Of a stretch of DNA of 64,000 nt, positions 21,436 to 33,800 are shown piece after piece; within the stretch, counting starts at the first letter, position 1, and the number at the start of each line of letters is the position of its first letter. Made by a program: the position numbers and the translations under genes. Source of the DNA: Paraphysomonas bandaiensis (taxonomy: Eukaryota > Chrysophyceae); the NCBI GenBank assembly GCA_965644295.1, contig CBFFRP010000234.1, positions 124,001 through 188,000 of the forward strand, in the 5' to 3' direction. The notes under the pieces are model-generated. The model saw only the letters and a program-made list of their open reading frames with translations. It was not told the DNA's origin and did no database searches.

Positions 21436-22853
21436 TTAATCGGAAGGACCAAATGAAGGAGTTCGTTGTCTGCGTCTTTTCCCAGGCCCAGGCTGGCCGA
21501 GCTTTGGTGCTATCTTTACTCCTCTCAATTTAGGATTTTTCCTTACATCTGTCTGTTCCATCAGCTTCCGTGCGGCATCAAGATGGTCTTTAATTCCCAC
21601 TTGTGGTTGATTCTTAGACAAAGGACTCAGAGAATTTTCATTAACTTCATCAATGACATCAAGGGTTGATAAATCATTAGCAAATGACGAAGAAGCGCGA
21701 TCAAAAGATCGTCTCGACTGATAAAACCGATTTGGAGCGTTCTGTGAGGTATTGGGTGGTGGATACGTCAATCGGCGAGAAAATGATCGAGATTTACCAC
21801 TGCTGGAGTTAACTGTAGATATAGAACTATTATTATTCCTTGGGATGTTGTCTTGTTGCTGATTACTTTTACTGTGGAAGTTGTTATGTTGAATAGAATT
21901 AGCCCGCACATACTTTTCGGATGTAGATGACGATGGTGTAGCAGGAAGCGAACTAGAGTAAGTCAGCCTACGTTTCGAGTGACTGCCCATTGTACTTGCT
22001 ATTACGCTGACCTCGCTTTTATTTTCATCACCGTTAATACTTTCTGTATCAGAGCGACAGATTCGACTCATGGATTTACCCCGCGCAGCCTTCCCTGTTC
22101 TACGAGACCCAGTCCTCGTAAGCTTGTTACTGGATTCCGTGTTAAGCATTCTGATAATTTCTCCCACTGACATGAACTCCCCATTCCCCATTTCAATTCT
22201 CCTCTCGGTATAGCGTTCCCAGAATCTTTCTCCAAGACATTTTTGCTTGATGCGTCGCTGCATGTCAAACGCTTCAAACATCATGTACGGATGTTTCGCC
22301 AGAAAAGTTCGAAACACATCCTTGTCAAAAACAACATGACCCATACTCTCAACCTTCAATAAAATTCTGCAAAAATAGGAAATAAGTAAAAACAAGAAAC
22401 TATATTAACAAGTTCTTACTTTTTCGCCAGTTTACTTTGGGTTATTTTCGGACCATATATATCCCGGAGTAATATGTCCACCTCCCTGGAATCGATGTGA
22501 CCACTGGAGTCTCGATCATATAAATCAAATGCAAACAGAGCAAGAGTTGCATTTCCAAGTGTGCAATAATTCCATAGTGATACAACAAACTCTCGAAAAT
22601 CAATACATCCAGACTCATCCTCATCAAATATGCTAAATACTCTTCGGGTAAAGTTATTATTATCGACATCTAGAAAGTTGAGGAGGTCAAGTAGTTTCAT
22701 ATTTCCCGATGCGTCTGTTGCAATCTTTCTAAATATTTTGTATAGTTTGCCCACATCAGCTTCGGTTAATCTTAAAGCATCGAACTGCGACTTCCAGTTC
22801 TTTGTGTACGGAACACTGCTGTATACGTTAGAACCAGAGCTGCACTGCCCCAT
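21436..22853 (-). CDS. N-myristoylated EF-hand calcium-binding protein with long Ser-rich basic tail
   Basis: Two exons (22853-22420 and 22366-21436) join in phase to give about 454 residues. I chose the internal ATG at 22853 because it yields MGQCSSGS, a textbook N-myristoylation signal with a palmitoylatable cysteine at position 4. An in-frame ATG further upstream would bury that signal. Two canonical EF-hand loops follow, DEDESGCIDFRE (about residues 77-88) and DRDSSGHIDSRE (about 113-124), within a calcineurin-B-like helical layout. After residue about 150 a helical segment (HVVFDKDVFRTFLAKHPYM) continues into a long Ser/Arg/Asn-rich tail with many RxxS sites (RRLTYSSS, RRSFDRASS). It is probably a membrane-tethered calcium sensor regulated by phosphorylation. 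No kinase or phosphatase domain is present, and the specific family is unknown to me. Confidence 0.78.
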
Positions 22854-23212
22854 TCTTATAATACTCTGATCGAAACTATAAGAAATCTCTTTAACAATCG
22901 TTGTTATCTGGACTATTACACACAATATCGCTCTCACCTCAAGTTCCTCCACAAGCAAGTGTCCTTCTCATGATTTCTTGTTGCATAGTCAACGGCTCTG
23001 TCCTAAAATACGTAGATATACCGTAAAATACTGCGATATATGGGCTCGTGTATGGTAGAGCTGGAATACAGAGAATACAGAACAGTGTATAGCAGTGTGG
23101 ACATCTCTGTTCATATATGCAGAGATGAAGCCACCACACTGATTGCTGATTGCTCTATAGAGGGACCATCTGCCACTCTGACAGCGTGATCACTGTACAG
23201 CGCTGTAGTGTT
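22854..23212. promoter_or_regulatory. Divergent promoter region
   Basis: This short region separates the EF-hand gene (-) and the DNA polymerase gene (+). It carries several GTATAC, TACTGC and ACAGTGTATAGCAGTGTG-type motifs (about 23020-23100) that recur upstream of other genes here. Promoter function is inferred from position. Confidence 0.4.
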
Positions 23213-26200
23213 ATGCTGGCTAGTCGTATATTTCGACGTTGTGTGAGAGTGTCTTATCCAGTGCGGTTTCTATGCGAGAAAACAAGAGCATCCATCTCAT
23301 TGGGAGAAACAGACACACAGATCACACCATCCGATAGTACGGAGACACCGGATGATGTGGTAACTCATGTTCTCACCAAAGCTGATGCCACACGTGCACT
23401 TTCCGTTCTGAGGGCACACAAAGATGTATTTTGGGCATGTGACACTGAAGTGGCGGATATTGATGTGAAGCGACAAGGCCCAGTGGGAAACGGGAAAGTC
23501 ACATGTGTCTCCATATATGGTGGCCCAGATGTGGACTTTGGAGATGGTCCAGGAGGTGCTCTCTGGATAGAAAATATTGACTCTTCCAGTGGGTTGCTGC
23601 AGGAATTTAAGGATTGGTTTGAGAATACGAACTACAAGAAAGTCTGGCACAACTACGGGTTTGATAGACACGTGATGGGCAATGAAGGGATAGACTGCCA
23701 GGGCTTTGCAGGTAGTGGTGTGGCCGTCATACAAACTTTTTAATAATATTGCGCTGCTTTTTCGTGCAATAGGTGACACGATGCACATGGCAAGATTGTG
23801 GGATACTTCTCTCGATAAAGCTGCAGGTACTATATGCAACTGTATAACACTGTATACTATTTTTATTCACTTTTGATATGTATGTTGCTCTTATATACTG
23901 TATGTTAAATTGTAATCATATGGTTAGGTATGTGTTTTTGTCGTGAGTCGAGTACATCTACCTTATACGCGGGAGTTTAGGCAGTAACCGCAAAGGCTAT
24001 ACCCTAGAGGCCCTTGTCGAGCTCATGTACCCAGAAGATAGTAGGTTTACCAAGACTTCTATGAAGGTCAGTCCGTTTTTCTCAACTCTTGGTTTTGTAT
24101 TTACGAACTTTCGGTGTAAATTTATATTGTAGGACCTCTTTGGTGTACCGAAGCTACTAAAAAATGGTGCGGCATCAAAGGTGATATAATTTTAACATGT
24201 CCACCTCTTATCACAAGGCAAGTTCAGGTGAAGGTTTTACCTTCCGTATGGGAGTTGCAGAGGGACCCAGTTCACCGCCAATTGTGGATCAAATATTCTG
24301 CTCGAGATGCTGTTGCTACTTGGTACATGAACTAAATTTCCATGTGTCTATGTACATCAACTGTGCTAAATGGAGATATATCCATTTATAACCATTGTGC
24401 TGACCGGTGAAATGGGATGTTCTCTAATTGAAAATGTTTTGGAGTTTAGGTGGCTGCGGTGTGCGCTTGAAGAAAGGTTAAAAAATATGGATTGGGTGGT
24501 GGACAATAACTTTCTTGGAAATATGTATGATTTCTACGAAATGGTGAGTGAAGTCAATTTTCATTGCAAAGGAATTTTCGAAAGCGTTTATCTGTAAAAT
24601 TTGACCGCCTTTTCTTTGTGCTGTGTACGTAGTACTTGAGAAGATTCGGAGAGCTGCTGACAGATGTCGAACGGGCAGGAATTAAGGTATTTAAATGTGC
24701 AATTATATGTACGTGAAATGGTATACATAGTCTAATTGCTACTACCAAGCTATAGTTTGCCTGTTCATTGCTCTTCGAGTTCACGTGCATATGTTAGGTG
24801 AATACGAAGGACCACGTGAAGCAAGCAGAGATAAAAGCCAGACAGGACCGGAAACGGGTGTGAACTCTTACGCAAAGTGGTGGTATGATATCAAGTTGTC
24901 TATGTAGTACGAGAAGATGTTTATTGATTGGGCCGCAAAACATGTATCTAAAGACGCAAACCTGATAAACATTGCGAGCCCTGTCCAGCTGCAGGTTCTT
25001 TATACTATGTTTTCACCTTTATGATGTCCCAAAATTCATTTTCAGCAAGTGCTTTTCGGAGAATACAAGAACAAGGTTTTGTTGGAAAAATCTAAAGTTT
25101 TCAAGGTGTTTGTGTTGTATTTTTGTAATGAGGAGTTGGTTAACTATTAAAACATGTAAGGTGGAGAAAGCGATGGATGAGTTCTTGGAAGAGTCAAACG
25201 CATTCAATGCTTCAAATCAATACATCGGTATGTCGCCTACTTATGATTGGGTGCCATGTTTCACTGTGTATTAGGGAAAACTGCTGCAGAACTGAAAGCT
25301 CTTTTGAAAGAAAAGGGTTTGAAGGTGTCACTCCTGTAGCCAATGAAATGTTAAATAAAGGCAATGTCTATGCGTCACCTAGGTCAGTGGAAAGAAAACT
25401 GACCTCATCGCCCGTTTGGAGGAGGCCGACTTTTGTTCCAGTATTGATAACTTTGACTCCATGAATGTGGAGGAACTAAGAAAAATTTGTAATGCCAGGT
25501 GTGATTTACAAATATGTGGTGTGACTGTAGTGTAAGAATATACTTTTTCTGTTAGAGGCCTTGCCGTCAGTGGTGGTGATAGTGCCCTGCGCGAGAGGAT
25601 TCGGGAAGACATTGCACTTACAAGTAAGGTAGGCCACATTGCATAGAAACTGTAGCTTTTTCTCGTATAACACAATGGTAATGACAGAAGAAGTTCAAAG
25701 GTGGACATGTAGAAGAGGAGCCAACAAAAAAGCCTCCGACGAAGCACAGAGAGTTCACGATAGAGACAATTGGGTTGAAACCGAAGGAATTCACTCCTTC
25801 AGGTGTGTTGTGGATGTATTAGGATAGTGTGAATAATATGAAGTTTTCAGGTGTTCCCAAAGTTTCTATTGATGTACTGCGCGAACTTGCTGGACAGGAT
25901 CTCTTTGGTGATGGTAGGGGTTGTATTAGGCCGCGTTGACCGTACAATTAATGTGAGTTTGATTAGATAAAGATGCTATTTGGGGAAGTGCATTTAATTC
26001 TATTGGGAGCGAAGGCTGCCGAGCATTAGGTAACTATTCTATAGAAGTATTACCCTTGTTGGAATTACGTTTTACAGGGGCGTTGGCAAGTATAGGCCAG
26101 ATAGATACGATGATAGGAAATTTTCTTGTACCACTTCAGGTTCTTCGCAGCGCATGGAAGAGCTTATTTAATTATTTATTGTTAGACACTTGTTGATAAG

Positions 26201-27819
26201 AAGGGACGAGTTCATTGCTCTCTTAATCTTAATACAGAGACTGGAAGACTTAGCGCTCGGCGACCGAATTTGCAGAACCAACCTGCTTTGGAGAAGGACC
26301 AATACAAGATTCGAGACGCGTTTGTGGCTGAGAAGGGATGCTCACTTATTGTCGCTGACTATGGGCAACTTGAGCTTCGACTACTAGCCCATATAACGGG
26401 ATGCAAAGTAAGCTATTAATTGTGTGCACATTTGTTCATTGTGTAATATTTGCGCAGAGCATGTTGGATGCATTCGCCTCTGGGGGGTGTTTTCACAGTC
26501 GTACGGCAGTGGGAATGTACCCATACATTAGAGAGGCTGTAGACAATGGGGAGGTTCTGTTGGAATGGGATTATTCTAAGGTATGGTGTAAGCTTTTTGA
26601 TTTACTGATATATATCTCATTTGTGTATGGATGCCTGATCTTGCAATATCTTGATTTGCGTGCTATTATTATTTTTATAATGTGATGAGCTGTTCTATAA
26701 TAAAAATGTTGAACACCGTAATGATATTGAATAATATGTAGGGCAAACCTCCACGTCCTCTCGTGAAGGACGTGTACGCTAGTGAGAGACGCAAGGCTAA
26801 AACCCTAAATTTTTCAATAGCTTACGGCAAAACGGTTCATGGGCTTGCCAAGGACTGGTACGTATGTGGTGTAAGAGCATAGTTGACGTATGGAATATCT
26901 TGATCTGTGTGTAGATATGAAAATTTCGTTACCAGATGTATGTTAATGTCAGATGTACAGGAACATTACAAAGGAGGAGGCGATAAAAACTCGCGATGCG
27001 TGGTACGCAGATCGTCCAGAGGTATGTATTTTGTAATTTGAATAGATGTATTTCGCATCGGCCGAATGTAGAAATTAACAAACAGGCAGGTGAAGAGCTG
27101 GCAAATGGAGACAGAGGCATTGGCGATGGAGAAAAAATATGTGCGTACATTGATGGGAAGGTCTGCTTGATTCGTCATTGCGTGGGACTTGATGAGAGTG
27201 CTTCGTAGGTACCGTATGCTTCCTGACGCTGGCACAAAAGGGGCTGCCAACAGCCATGCGCTGAGAGCTGCTATCAACACTCCAATACAGGTGACTACTC
27301 GGCGGTACTGCGGTACACTAGATAAATATCCTTGATAATAGCTTAGAATAATGTGGCTACTTGTTTGTTGTGTGTTGAGATTTAGATCTATAACGCGATA
27401 TATGTGGATATATTATACATCTAATGTCATTTTTGACAGGGAAGTGCGGCAGATGTGGTCATAATGGCCATGCTTAAGTTGTGGGATAGTGATAAATTGC
27501 GGAAGTTAGGGTGGAAGCTTGTGTTACAGATACACGATGAAGTTATTATGGAGGGACCTAACGAGAGCAGCAATGAGGTGTGACAATAGTACAGTGGTTT
27601 AACATCAAGCAAATTTTTTTAATTGTATTACGTATCCTGCTATATTTATAGGCATTAGCAGAGGTGATCGCATGTATGGAGAATCCTTTTGATGGCTTTG
27701 GGCTATCGAAACTGAAAGGTGTGATTTTTTAACCTATATGTACTCTCTGACTTTTGCTCCACACAGTGAAGTTAGAAGTTGATGCGAAGTGTGCTGATAG
27801 TTGGTATAAAGCTAAGTAG
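23213..27819 (+). CDS. Plant/protist organellar-type family A DNA polymerase with tandem SAP motifs
   Basis: Twenty-seven exons with very short introns close in phase to about 890 residues. Exon starts are 23213, 23773, 23981, 24133, 24228, 24450, 24633, 24798, 24908, 25046, 25161, 25275, 25383, 25556, 25688, 25851, 25973, 26078, 26186, 26458, 26742, 26961, 27090, 27209, 27440, 27652 and 27767. The N-terminus (MLASRIFRRCVRVSYPVRFL) is a mitochondrial-type presequence. The 3'-5' exonuclease keeps Exo I DTE (Asp77/Glu79), Exo II WHNYGFD and Exo III YSARDAVATW. The polymerase keeps motif A VADYGQLELR (Asp638), motif B RRKAKTLNFSIAYGKT and motif C QIHDEV (Asp838). Between them, residues about 404-480 hold two SAP-like helices (ELKALLKEKGLKVSGKKTDL and VEELRKICNARGLAVSGGDS). 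This is the POP type that replicates organellar DNA in plants and many protists. Confidence 0.93.
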
Positions 27820-28253
27820 ATAGCTTACTGTGTAGAGGCATATTTGAATAGACAATGCTCTTAAGCTAACGTATATATCACTGACTGGTTATACGTTTTT
27901 GGCCACAATGGTTCTGATACATGGTCACAATTACTGAGGCTATTGTAGGTATATGTTTCGTTTACAGAGATATATGGTTTTGGCTGCTTAGTTAACAGTT
28001 AACAGAGCATAGAATTGCATATAGATGGATCAATGCGGAAAGTTCGAGTTAGCTTGTTGTGCCAAAGGGAGTCCCACGTTTCACTGGAAATGATCTTTAG
28101 TACTGGGGTGATTCAAGGCGGTAGTGCCTCGCCCCGTTAAATAGTAGGCTATTAGGGTTAATCATTGACTCTTAAACGCTTTTATTGCTAATAATAGATA
28201 GACATTCACTCCTAGCTTTTCGTAGCATTGAATTGTAGGATATCAGAGTTCAG
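27820..28253. other. 3' flank of the polymerase gene and left part of an older repeat
   Basis: No gene is visible. From about 28160 the sequence belongs to the dispersed repeat into which the hAT element inserted, and the last eight bases (28246-28253, GAGTTCAG) are the left target-site duplication. Confidence 0.45.
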
Positions 28254-28506
28254 CAGGGCTGTGTAACAATTATTTGTAATTGCAATAAAATTGCATGGGA
28301 TATACGTAATAATCATTGCTCTCTGGAAGGTTGCAATTAATTGGCTTGGCAATTATTATCTTATTATAGTACATAAGCACATAATATTAGAATAAGAAGT
28401 TGGAAAACATTAAGGACGATGTCCATTTATTGCCCTTAATGGCTGTTATAATGGCTATTTCAATGGCGGGAAGGTTGGCCTCTCATTATAAGAGAGAGGC
28501 ACTGTT

Positions 28507-29235
28507 CACCCAATAAAATGGACGCGCTCGCACCCCGAACGTAGAACACAAGATCAAAGCAACTGGACCTACACTGACCACGGCATTTATATAGCTGACG
28601 CCGCCGCCAGTGGCGATTGGAAGACACTAGACAGAGTGCTCGGAGTCTCCTACTACAGTGTTGTCACAACTGACGCTACGCACATACTGGAAGAATTCTT
28701 CACCACGGGTCAATGACACTGGCAAAGATACGATACACACCTCCTCACAGACCTCGGTCTCATGCTAGGAGACGTCACAGATCTCCACCACCAGTGGGAC
28801 CTCCATCAATACACCCTCCGACAAGATAGCATATATGCTGTACAAACGCAGCGAGACCCGCAGCGGAACAAGGCTCCCACACAAGCTCCATCCTCTCCGT
28901 ACCTATATAACTCCTCCAAACACTACATCTCCCTCGCAGAGCGTATACGCGAGACAGCATACGTATGGGACAAATCCTACGCAATGGGAAGAAACCGAGC
29001 CAAGGGAAAATCCGTGCATGATCACACAACGGCTTCCACATGCACAGATTGTGCACACCCCACAGACAACATGGCGCACATGCTTCTCACCTGCACTCAC
29101 CCTGACATCATTCACATATGTGAAGATGTCCACCAAGCACACCACAATAAGCTTGACAAACTTCGCACACGCACGCTCCCCCATCCCTGGTTTTACACCG
29201 CCATAATCAAACTAGCCAAAGCCGCATGGAACTAG
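28507..29235 (+). pseudogene. Retrotransposon ORF2 C-terminal fragment (RNase H tail and zinc-knuckle-like region)
   Basis: The frame is open from the insertion junction to a TAG at 29233, except for a TGA at 28714-28716, and encodes about 240 residues. The WTRSHPERR/GIYIADAAASG pattern matches the last part of RNase H domains in non-LTR elements (WxxxHxxx...AD). The later CxxC...H...C pattern matches ORF2 zinc fingers. Reverse transcriptase and endonuclease are absent because of 5' truncation, so the copy is dead. Confidence 0.6.
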
Positions 29236-29786
29236 GAAACAATATATTACGATACTGTTGTGATACACTTGGTACACCACAACGCAGACACGGCACCGGC
29301 AACACCGGTCACGACACACTCACAGCAACGCCAGTCCCTGGATACTCACCCGACACCAAAAATACTCCAGCTACTCCAGGCGACATCCACCCCAAGAATT
29401 ATCCCTCTGCAAGAGTCCAAACCCGACAGAGGCAAGCGCAACCACTCCGGAAACAACTGCTCCTTACTTGTGGCCGAAACCCCACCTCAACAACCAGCAC
29501 CATCTCCACCACCGACTTACACTCTCATATACATCTCGCCCCATTCACCCCTCACATAATCCATGGCACAGGTCCGCCAGACACATTGCCCAAAGGTAGA
29601 CCCCCCGAATAACCTCAATACAAGGGACGGTTGCACCATGGTGCTCGCAGCGATGCACAAGCAGTCCCAAGACGGTTGCCCGCCACTAGTAGTATATAGC
29701 AAATCCAGTTATTAGTTAGTCTATATAGATATAAACTAGTTTCTGTACACAACAACCGTTATCATGAAATAATCAGACTTTCCTAT
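28507..29786 (+). mobile_element. 5'-truncated non-LTR retrotransposon nested in the hAT element
   Basis: The insertion is bounded by identical 14-base repeats, AGAGAGGCACTGTT, at 28493-28506 and 29787-29800: a target duplication of the length typical of target-primed reverse transcription. Its C-rich composition differs sharply from the AT-rich surroundings. The reading frame starts right at the left junction, with an RNase H-like tail (IKWTRSHPERR, then a GIYIADAAASG segment). It ends in a zinc-knuckle-like block (CTDCAHPTDNMAHMLLTCTH) of the kind found at LINE ORF2 C-termini. There is one in-frame stop at 28714-28716. No poly(A) tail is seen. Confidence 0.7.
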
Positions 29787-29938
29787 AGAGAGGCACTGTT
29801 TCTTTGAACGGTCGATTATGTGTCTTTCCTCTTGATTTTGATTTACAAAACTTAGATCAGCTCGATCCATAGTGTATATGTAATGCTCAATACCCTTCTA
29901 TCTTCTAGTTTTAGATATATATCTATAATCTATAAGAA

Positions 29939-30215
29939 GTGTGTCAATCAGGTTCTTCCGATCCTGCCTCACAGGACACTGCAGGATTGAAGTTTACTAC
30001 GAACTGGATGTGCAGCAGTATGGACATGGAATATCAGGACTTTTTACTGTTTTTAGGATACAAAAACCTGGATATTTACTCCACTACTAATTGTGTAGAA
30101 CGGCTTTTCAGTAGAGCAAGAATCAACATGAGTGATCTGCGCAAAAATCTATGGCACCTCATCGATTAGAGGCCCTTATGTTCTTGCGCTTTATATATTT
30201 CTGTGGAATGCAAGT
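29939..30215 (+). pseudogene. Broken hAT transposase C-terminal dimerisation domain
   Basis: The 76-codon frame ending at 30169 contains STTNCVERLFSRARINMSDLR, the hallmark of hAT_C dimerisation domains (S-x-x-x-E-R-x-F-S). The next conserved block (LEALMFLRFIYF) lies immediately downstream but in another frame, across the stop at about 30167. A frameshift therefore splits the domain. The upstream transposase (DDE core) is missing. Confidence 0.8.
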
Positions 30216-30318
30216 ACGGTTAAAGATACTATACGTGCTTGTAACGAGTAACTAAGTAATTAGACAATAACTGGCACAATTAAATTTCAATTAATTGTTA
30301 CGCAGCCCTGGAGTTAAG

Positions 30319-30890
30319 CACTAGTTAGTTAAATTAGTTTTGCGAAATTAGTCCTGGATCGTAACGCCTATAATTGCTAATAAGAAATTTTCACTACTGT
30401 TAATTATTGAGTGTGATTTCTACGGTTTTACAAAGTTTTGATTCTTATTTCTAAGTAAGGGACAGAATGCCTAATCTTGTTGCTGTAGTTCTGAAAATTT
30501 CACAATTAATGTTGTGTAATGATTACTGAGCTTAGTTCTTACTTCAAAGGTTAAAAATGTCGACTTGTGACATGCCCTCTTCACATGGCAATAACATGTC
30601 AACGAATTTTATTTCACTTATTATTACTTCAAATGATGCCGCAATCATCTTTTCTTTCTCCCAGGGCGGAATACATGTCGATTAAAAAAAAGTTTTACGT
30701 ATCGGGTATAAAAGTTATATATATCAGGCAAGAAGAAGTTAGTTGCCTTGTTATCGTACTTTTGAGAAACAAATTAGTACGGTGCATTTTGAAAATGGAT
30801 GAGTAGTATAACATACTTCTCAACTGACAAAAAAGAACGCATCCTTAAATCCACGAGATATCCTTCCATCTTGTAAAATACAGCGGCAAT
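30319..30890. repeat. Right part of the older repeat, then intergenic
   Basis: From 30311 to about 30395 the sequence continues the dispersed repeat interrupted by the hAT element (TTAAGCACT, then an ACGCCTATAATTGCTAATAAGA core). The rest up to the histidine kinase stop is AT-rich and holds no convincing gene. Confidence 0.45.
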
Positions 30891-33800
30891 TCAAACATTG
30901 TCCACTGACTTAAATTCTACACACATGAATCCGTCAAATATCTGGAACTCGAAGTTATATATTACCTGTAATGATCGTCATCAATTTGTGGATATCTACC
31001 GGCTTTACAACTACGTCATTGACGCCATGCCTAATAAACTCTTGTATTTGCTCTTCTAGCGCATTCCCAGTAACGCCAATAATAAGCCCACTATACCCTA
31101 CACCTCGAAGTTTCGACACAGCATCAGGTCCACTCATAATCTGCACACACAAATGTAGTGATCATCTGAACTACATATAGACAACAAACTCTTGGTGACA
31201 AGGCAAATACAATGTATATTTCCTACGGAACATTATACAAAACTACTGACATGGTATTTAGTATGATACATTTATGCACTGTACACACGTACTACTAGCT
31301 CTGTGGGATATGTACAACAAATATAATAGAATATGCTATTGCGAAAAGATACCGGCATGATAGAATCCATGCACACAACGTCGTAGGGCTCTCCTGCTTC
31401 CAATTTTTCAAGAATTTTTTCGCATGCCTCGTTACCATTTTGTGCAGTATCTATGATATTCACATAACCGTGCAGAAGGCGACACAGAAACTTTCTGTTC
31501 AGCGGAGAATCATCCACCACAAGACACCTAGCGGCACATTTTATATACACAATACGTGGCACAAGTACTGATGAATGCGACAAGTGTACACTCTTGGTAC
31601 GACTCGTGTACGGCAACATGAACAGCTTCTAAATCCTCTACAATTCCTACCTGTTCACTTTTCTATATGATACACTTGACTCCGATGCGCTGTTACGCCG
31701 AACTAAATCCTTCTGTCTCCCCGCAGTAGTTTGTCCCACGTATTCAGTAGAGTCTACTGCATGCAGCTTCAGCAGTACTTTAAACGAACATCCTTCGCCT
31801 TTGATTCCGCTAGAATTAACTGAAATTACACCCCCATGTGCCTCCACGATAGACCTTGAAACTATTAAATCGGTCATTGAATATGCCAATAAAAAAGAGC
31901 AACATTACATACGAAACAATGCGCAGCCTTCACAAATAATGGTACAAACACACAAGAAGTAGTTTTGTTAGAAGTGCAAAATATTTCATACGCACTGCCA
32001 TCGGAAAACTTACTTAGAAGTCCAAGACCACTGCCGTTCCCATTCTGCAAATCAGCCGCGTCAAACTGAATGCATTCCTTGAAAAGCCTATTTTGGTTTT
32101 CCTATGCGAAAGCGTTAGTAAGCCACACCACACATGACCAGTATATCTTCATATAACAGCACGACTGGCGAGTAAGCTCGTGACAATAAAATACAGGTAT
32201 GCAGACTACACAGACCCGAAAGCAAATGCTCAGCAAAGAGAATTTGTATCAGCAACACAAACTTGGCAACGCAACATCATTTCTTATACTAACCCTAGAT
32301 AAACCGACACCGTTATCTTTTACTTCAATCTGCAACCAGTCACAGGTCTCGAAATCACTATCATCGTTATAAGGTAACACTCTCGACGTCAAATTAGAAG
32401 TAACGTTTCTACTTTTCGTAGAATTTTCTTCTGGCAATGTAACGACATTGGCAAATACTTCAACACATCCCCCCTTTGCAGTGAATTTGAGTGCATTAGA
32501 CACTAAATTGCGGATAACTTGACTAATTTTGCTAGGATCGCCGTACAGATGGCGCTGATAGAGAGACGGCGATATATACTCCTCACCAGTAAAACGCAAA
32601 TGAATCCCCAGCTGCTTGGCCTGAAGTAAGCAATTACAATGCTATTAAAATTGATAGCTACATTTCACAGGCATTCGTATGTAGAGCGTAGACACTACGA
32701 AACATACCTGTACCACAAAGAGTTGCACAGTGGACGACAGAAACGGGACCACGTCAATAAACTTCCGTTCAATCACCATCTCGCCACTCTCCAACTTATC
32801 GTAGTCGAGGATATTGTTGAGAGTGTTTATTGCAACATCACACGATTCTGATATGTCGCCCAGTGTCTCCTTAATATCGACGAAACCACTTTCACTCTGG
32901 GTAGTTGAAATGTTCTTCGTAACATACTTGATGCCCATATATATAGTATTCATTGGGGTCCTTATCTCGTGTGATATATACCTCACGAATGACTTCTTCT
33001 GATCTAGCATATTCTATAGAAATAAATGATTTGTATACATTGTGCATATCATGGCTGACATTGCCATCCTATCATGACATATACACATGGATTTTCGGCA
33101 ATTCTACACACAGAACATTGTATCGGAGAAGAGAAATTCGTTGGTTAACGCACAATACTTACCTTGGATATAATGAAATTCTCCCGGGCAAGCCTTCCAT
33201 GCATCGTACTTATAACTAACACCGTGATGATATCTATGTAGTGAAACACTGTCCATTGGTAACCCGGACTGTCCTGCCAAATGGAAGCTGTAGCCACATA
33301 GACAATGTACTTGCCGAATATATTGAACCCCAAAAAGGCAGCGTACATCGAAATATGGCTATTCTTGTGGTTTTCTTTGTGGCGAACAATATAATACCAT
33401 CTGTATGCAAACAGTCCAAATATAAGCACTACGCTCAGTCCAAGTGCCACCAGTGCATAGTTTTTCAGCACACCATGAACACGTTGGTAGTTATCGAACT
33501 CAAGAATAATAATTCCGGAAAAGCTTAGGTTCTGAACCATTAATACAGTCGCAAATACTCCAACGCTTGGTAGTGACTGGTAGTGAAAGCAAAGCAAAGA
33601 AGTTTGAAGAAGTATCTCTGTTGCATTTACGCAAGTCGAGAATACACCTACACAGAAAGGGAACATAAACGTTAGGTCAAGGGAAAAATACTTGCAAGAT
33701 AGTACCAATAGATAGCCTCCCATGTAAGTAAGAAATATACATCACAAGATTAGGTGCAAATATTGAGAGCAGCATAACAAATTGGGGTAAATACGCCGTG

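Larger units (their letters stand above)
28254..30310 (+). mobile_element. hAT-family transposon remnant with inverted termini and 8-bp target duplication
   Basis: The left end starts CAGGGCTGTGTAACAATTA, and the right end read on the minus strand starts CAGGGCTGCGTAACAATTA, a near-perfect terminal inverted repeat of the CAGGG type known in hAT elements. Eight-base flanks GAGTTCAG (28246-28253) and GAGTTAAG (30311-30318) match at seven of eight positions, the hAT target-duplication length. The right part encodes a broken hAT dimerisation domain. Without the nested insertion it is only about 760 bp, so it is internally deleted and non-autonomous. Confidence 0.85.

Noticed and set aside
25177-25464. 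Apparent frameshift or separate gene inside the DNA polymerase
   Set aside because: A 95-codon frame crosses this region, but a 58-base GT-AG intron (25325-25382) restores a perfect SAP motif and keeps the polymerase frame, so no frameshift is needed.
28250-28345. AT-rich palindromes as a replication origin
   Set aside because: They are explained by the hAT inverted terminus and its sub-terminal repeats.
30955-33010. Several separate small bacterial-type two-component genes
   Set aside because: The segments join through consensus GT-AG introns with matching phases into one hybrid kinase, so bacterial genes or recent bacterial transfer are not supported.
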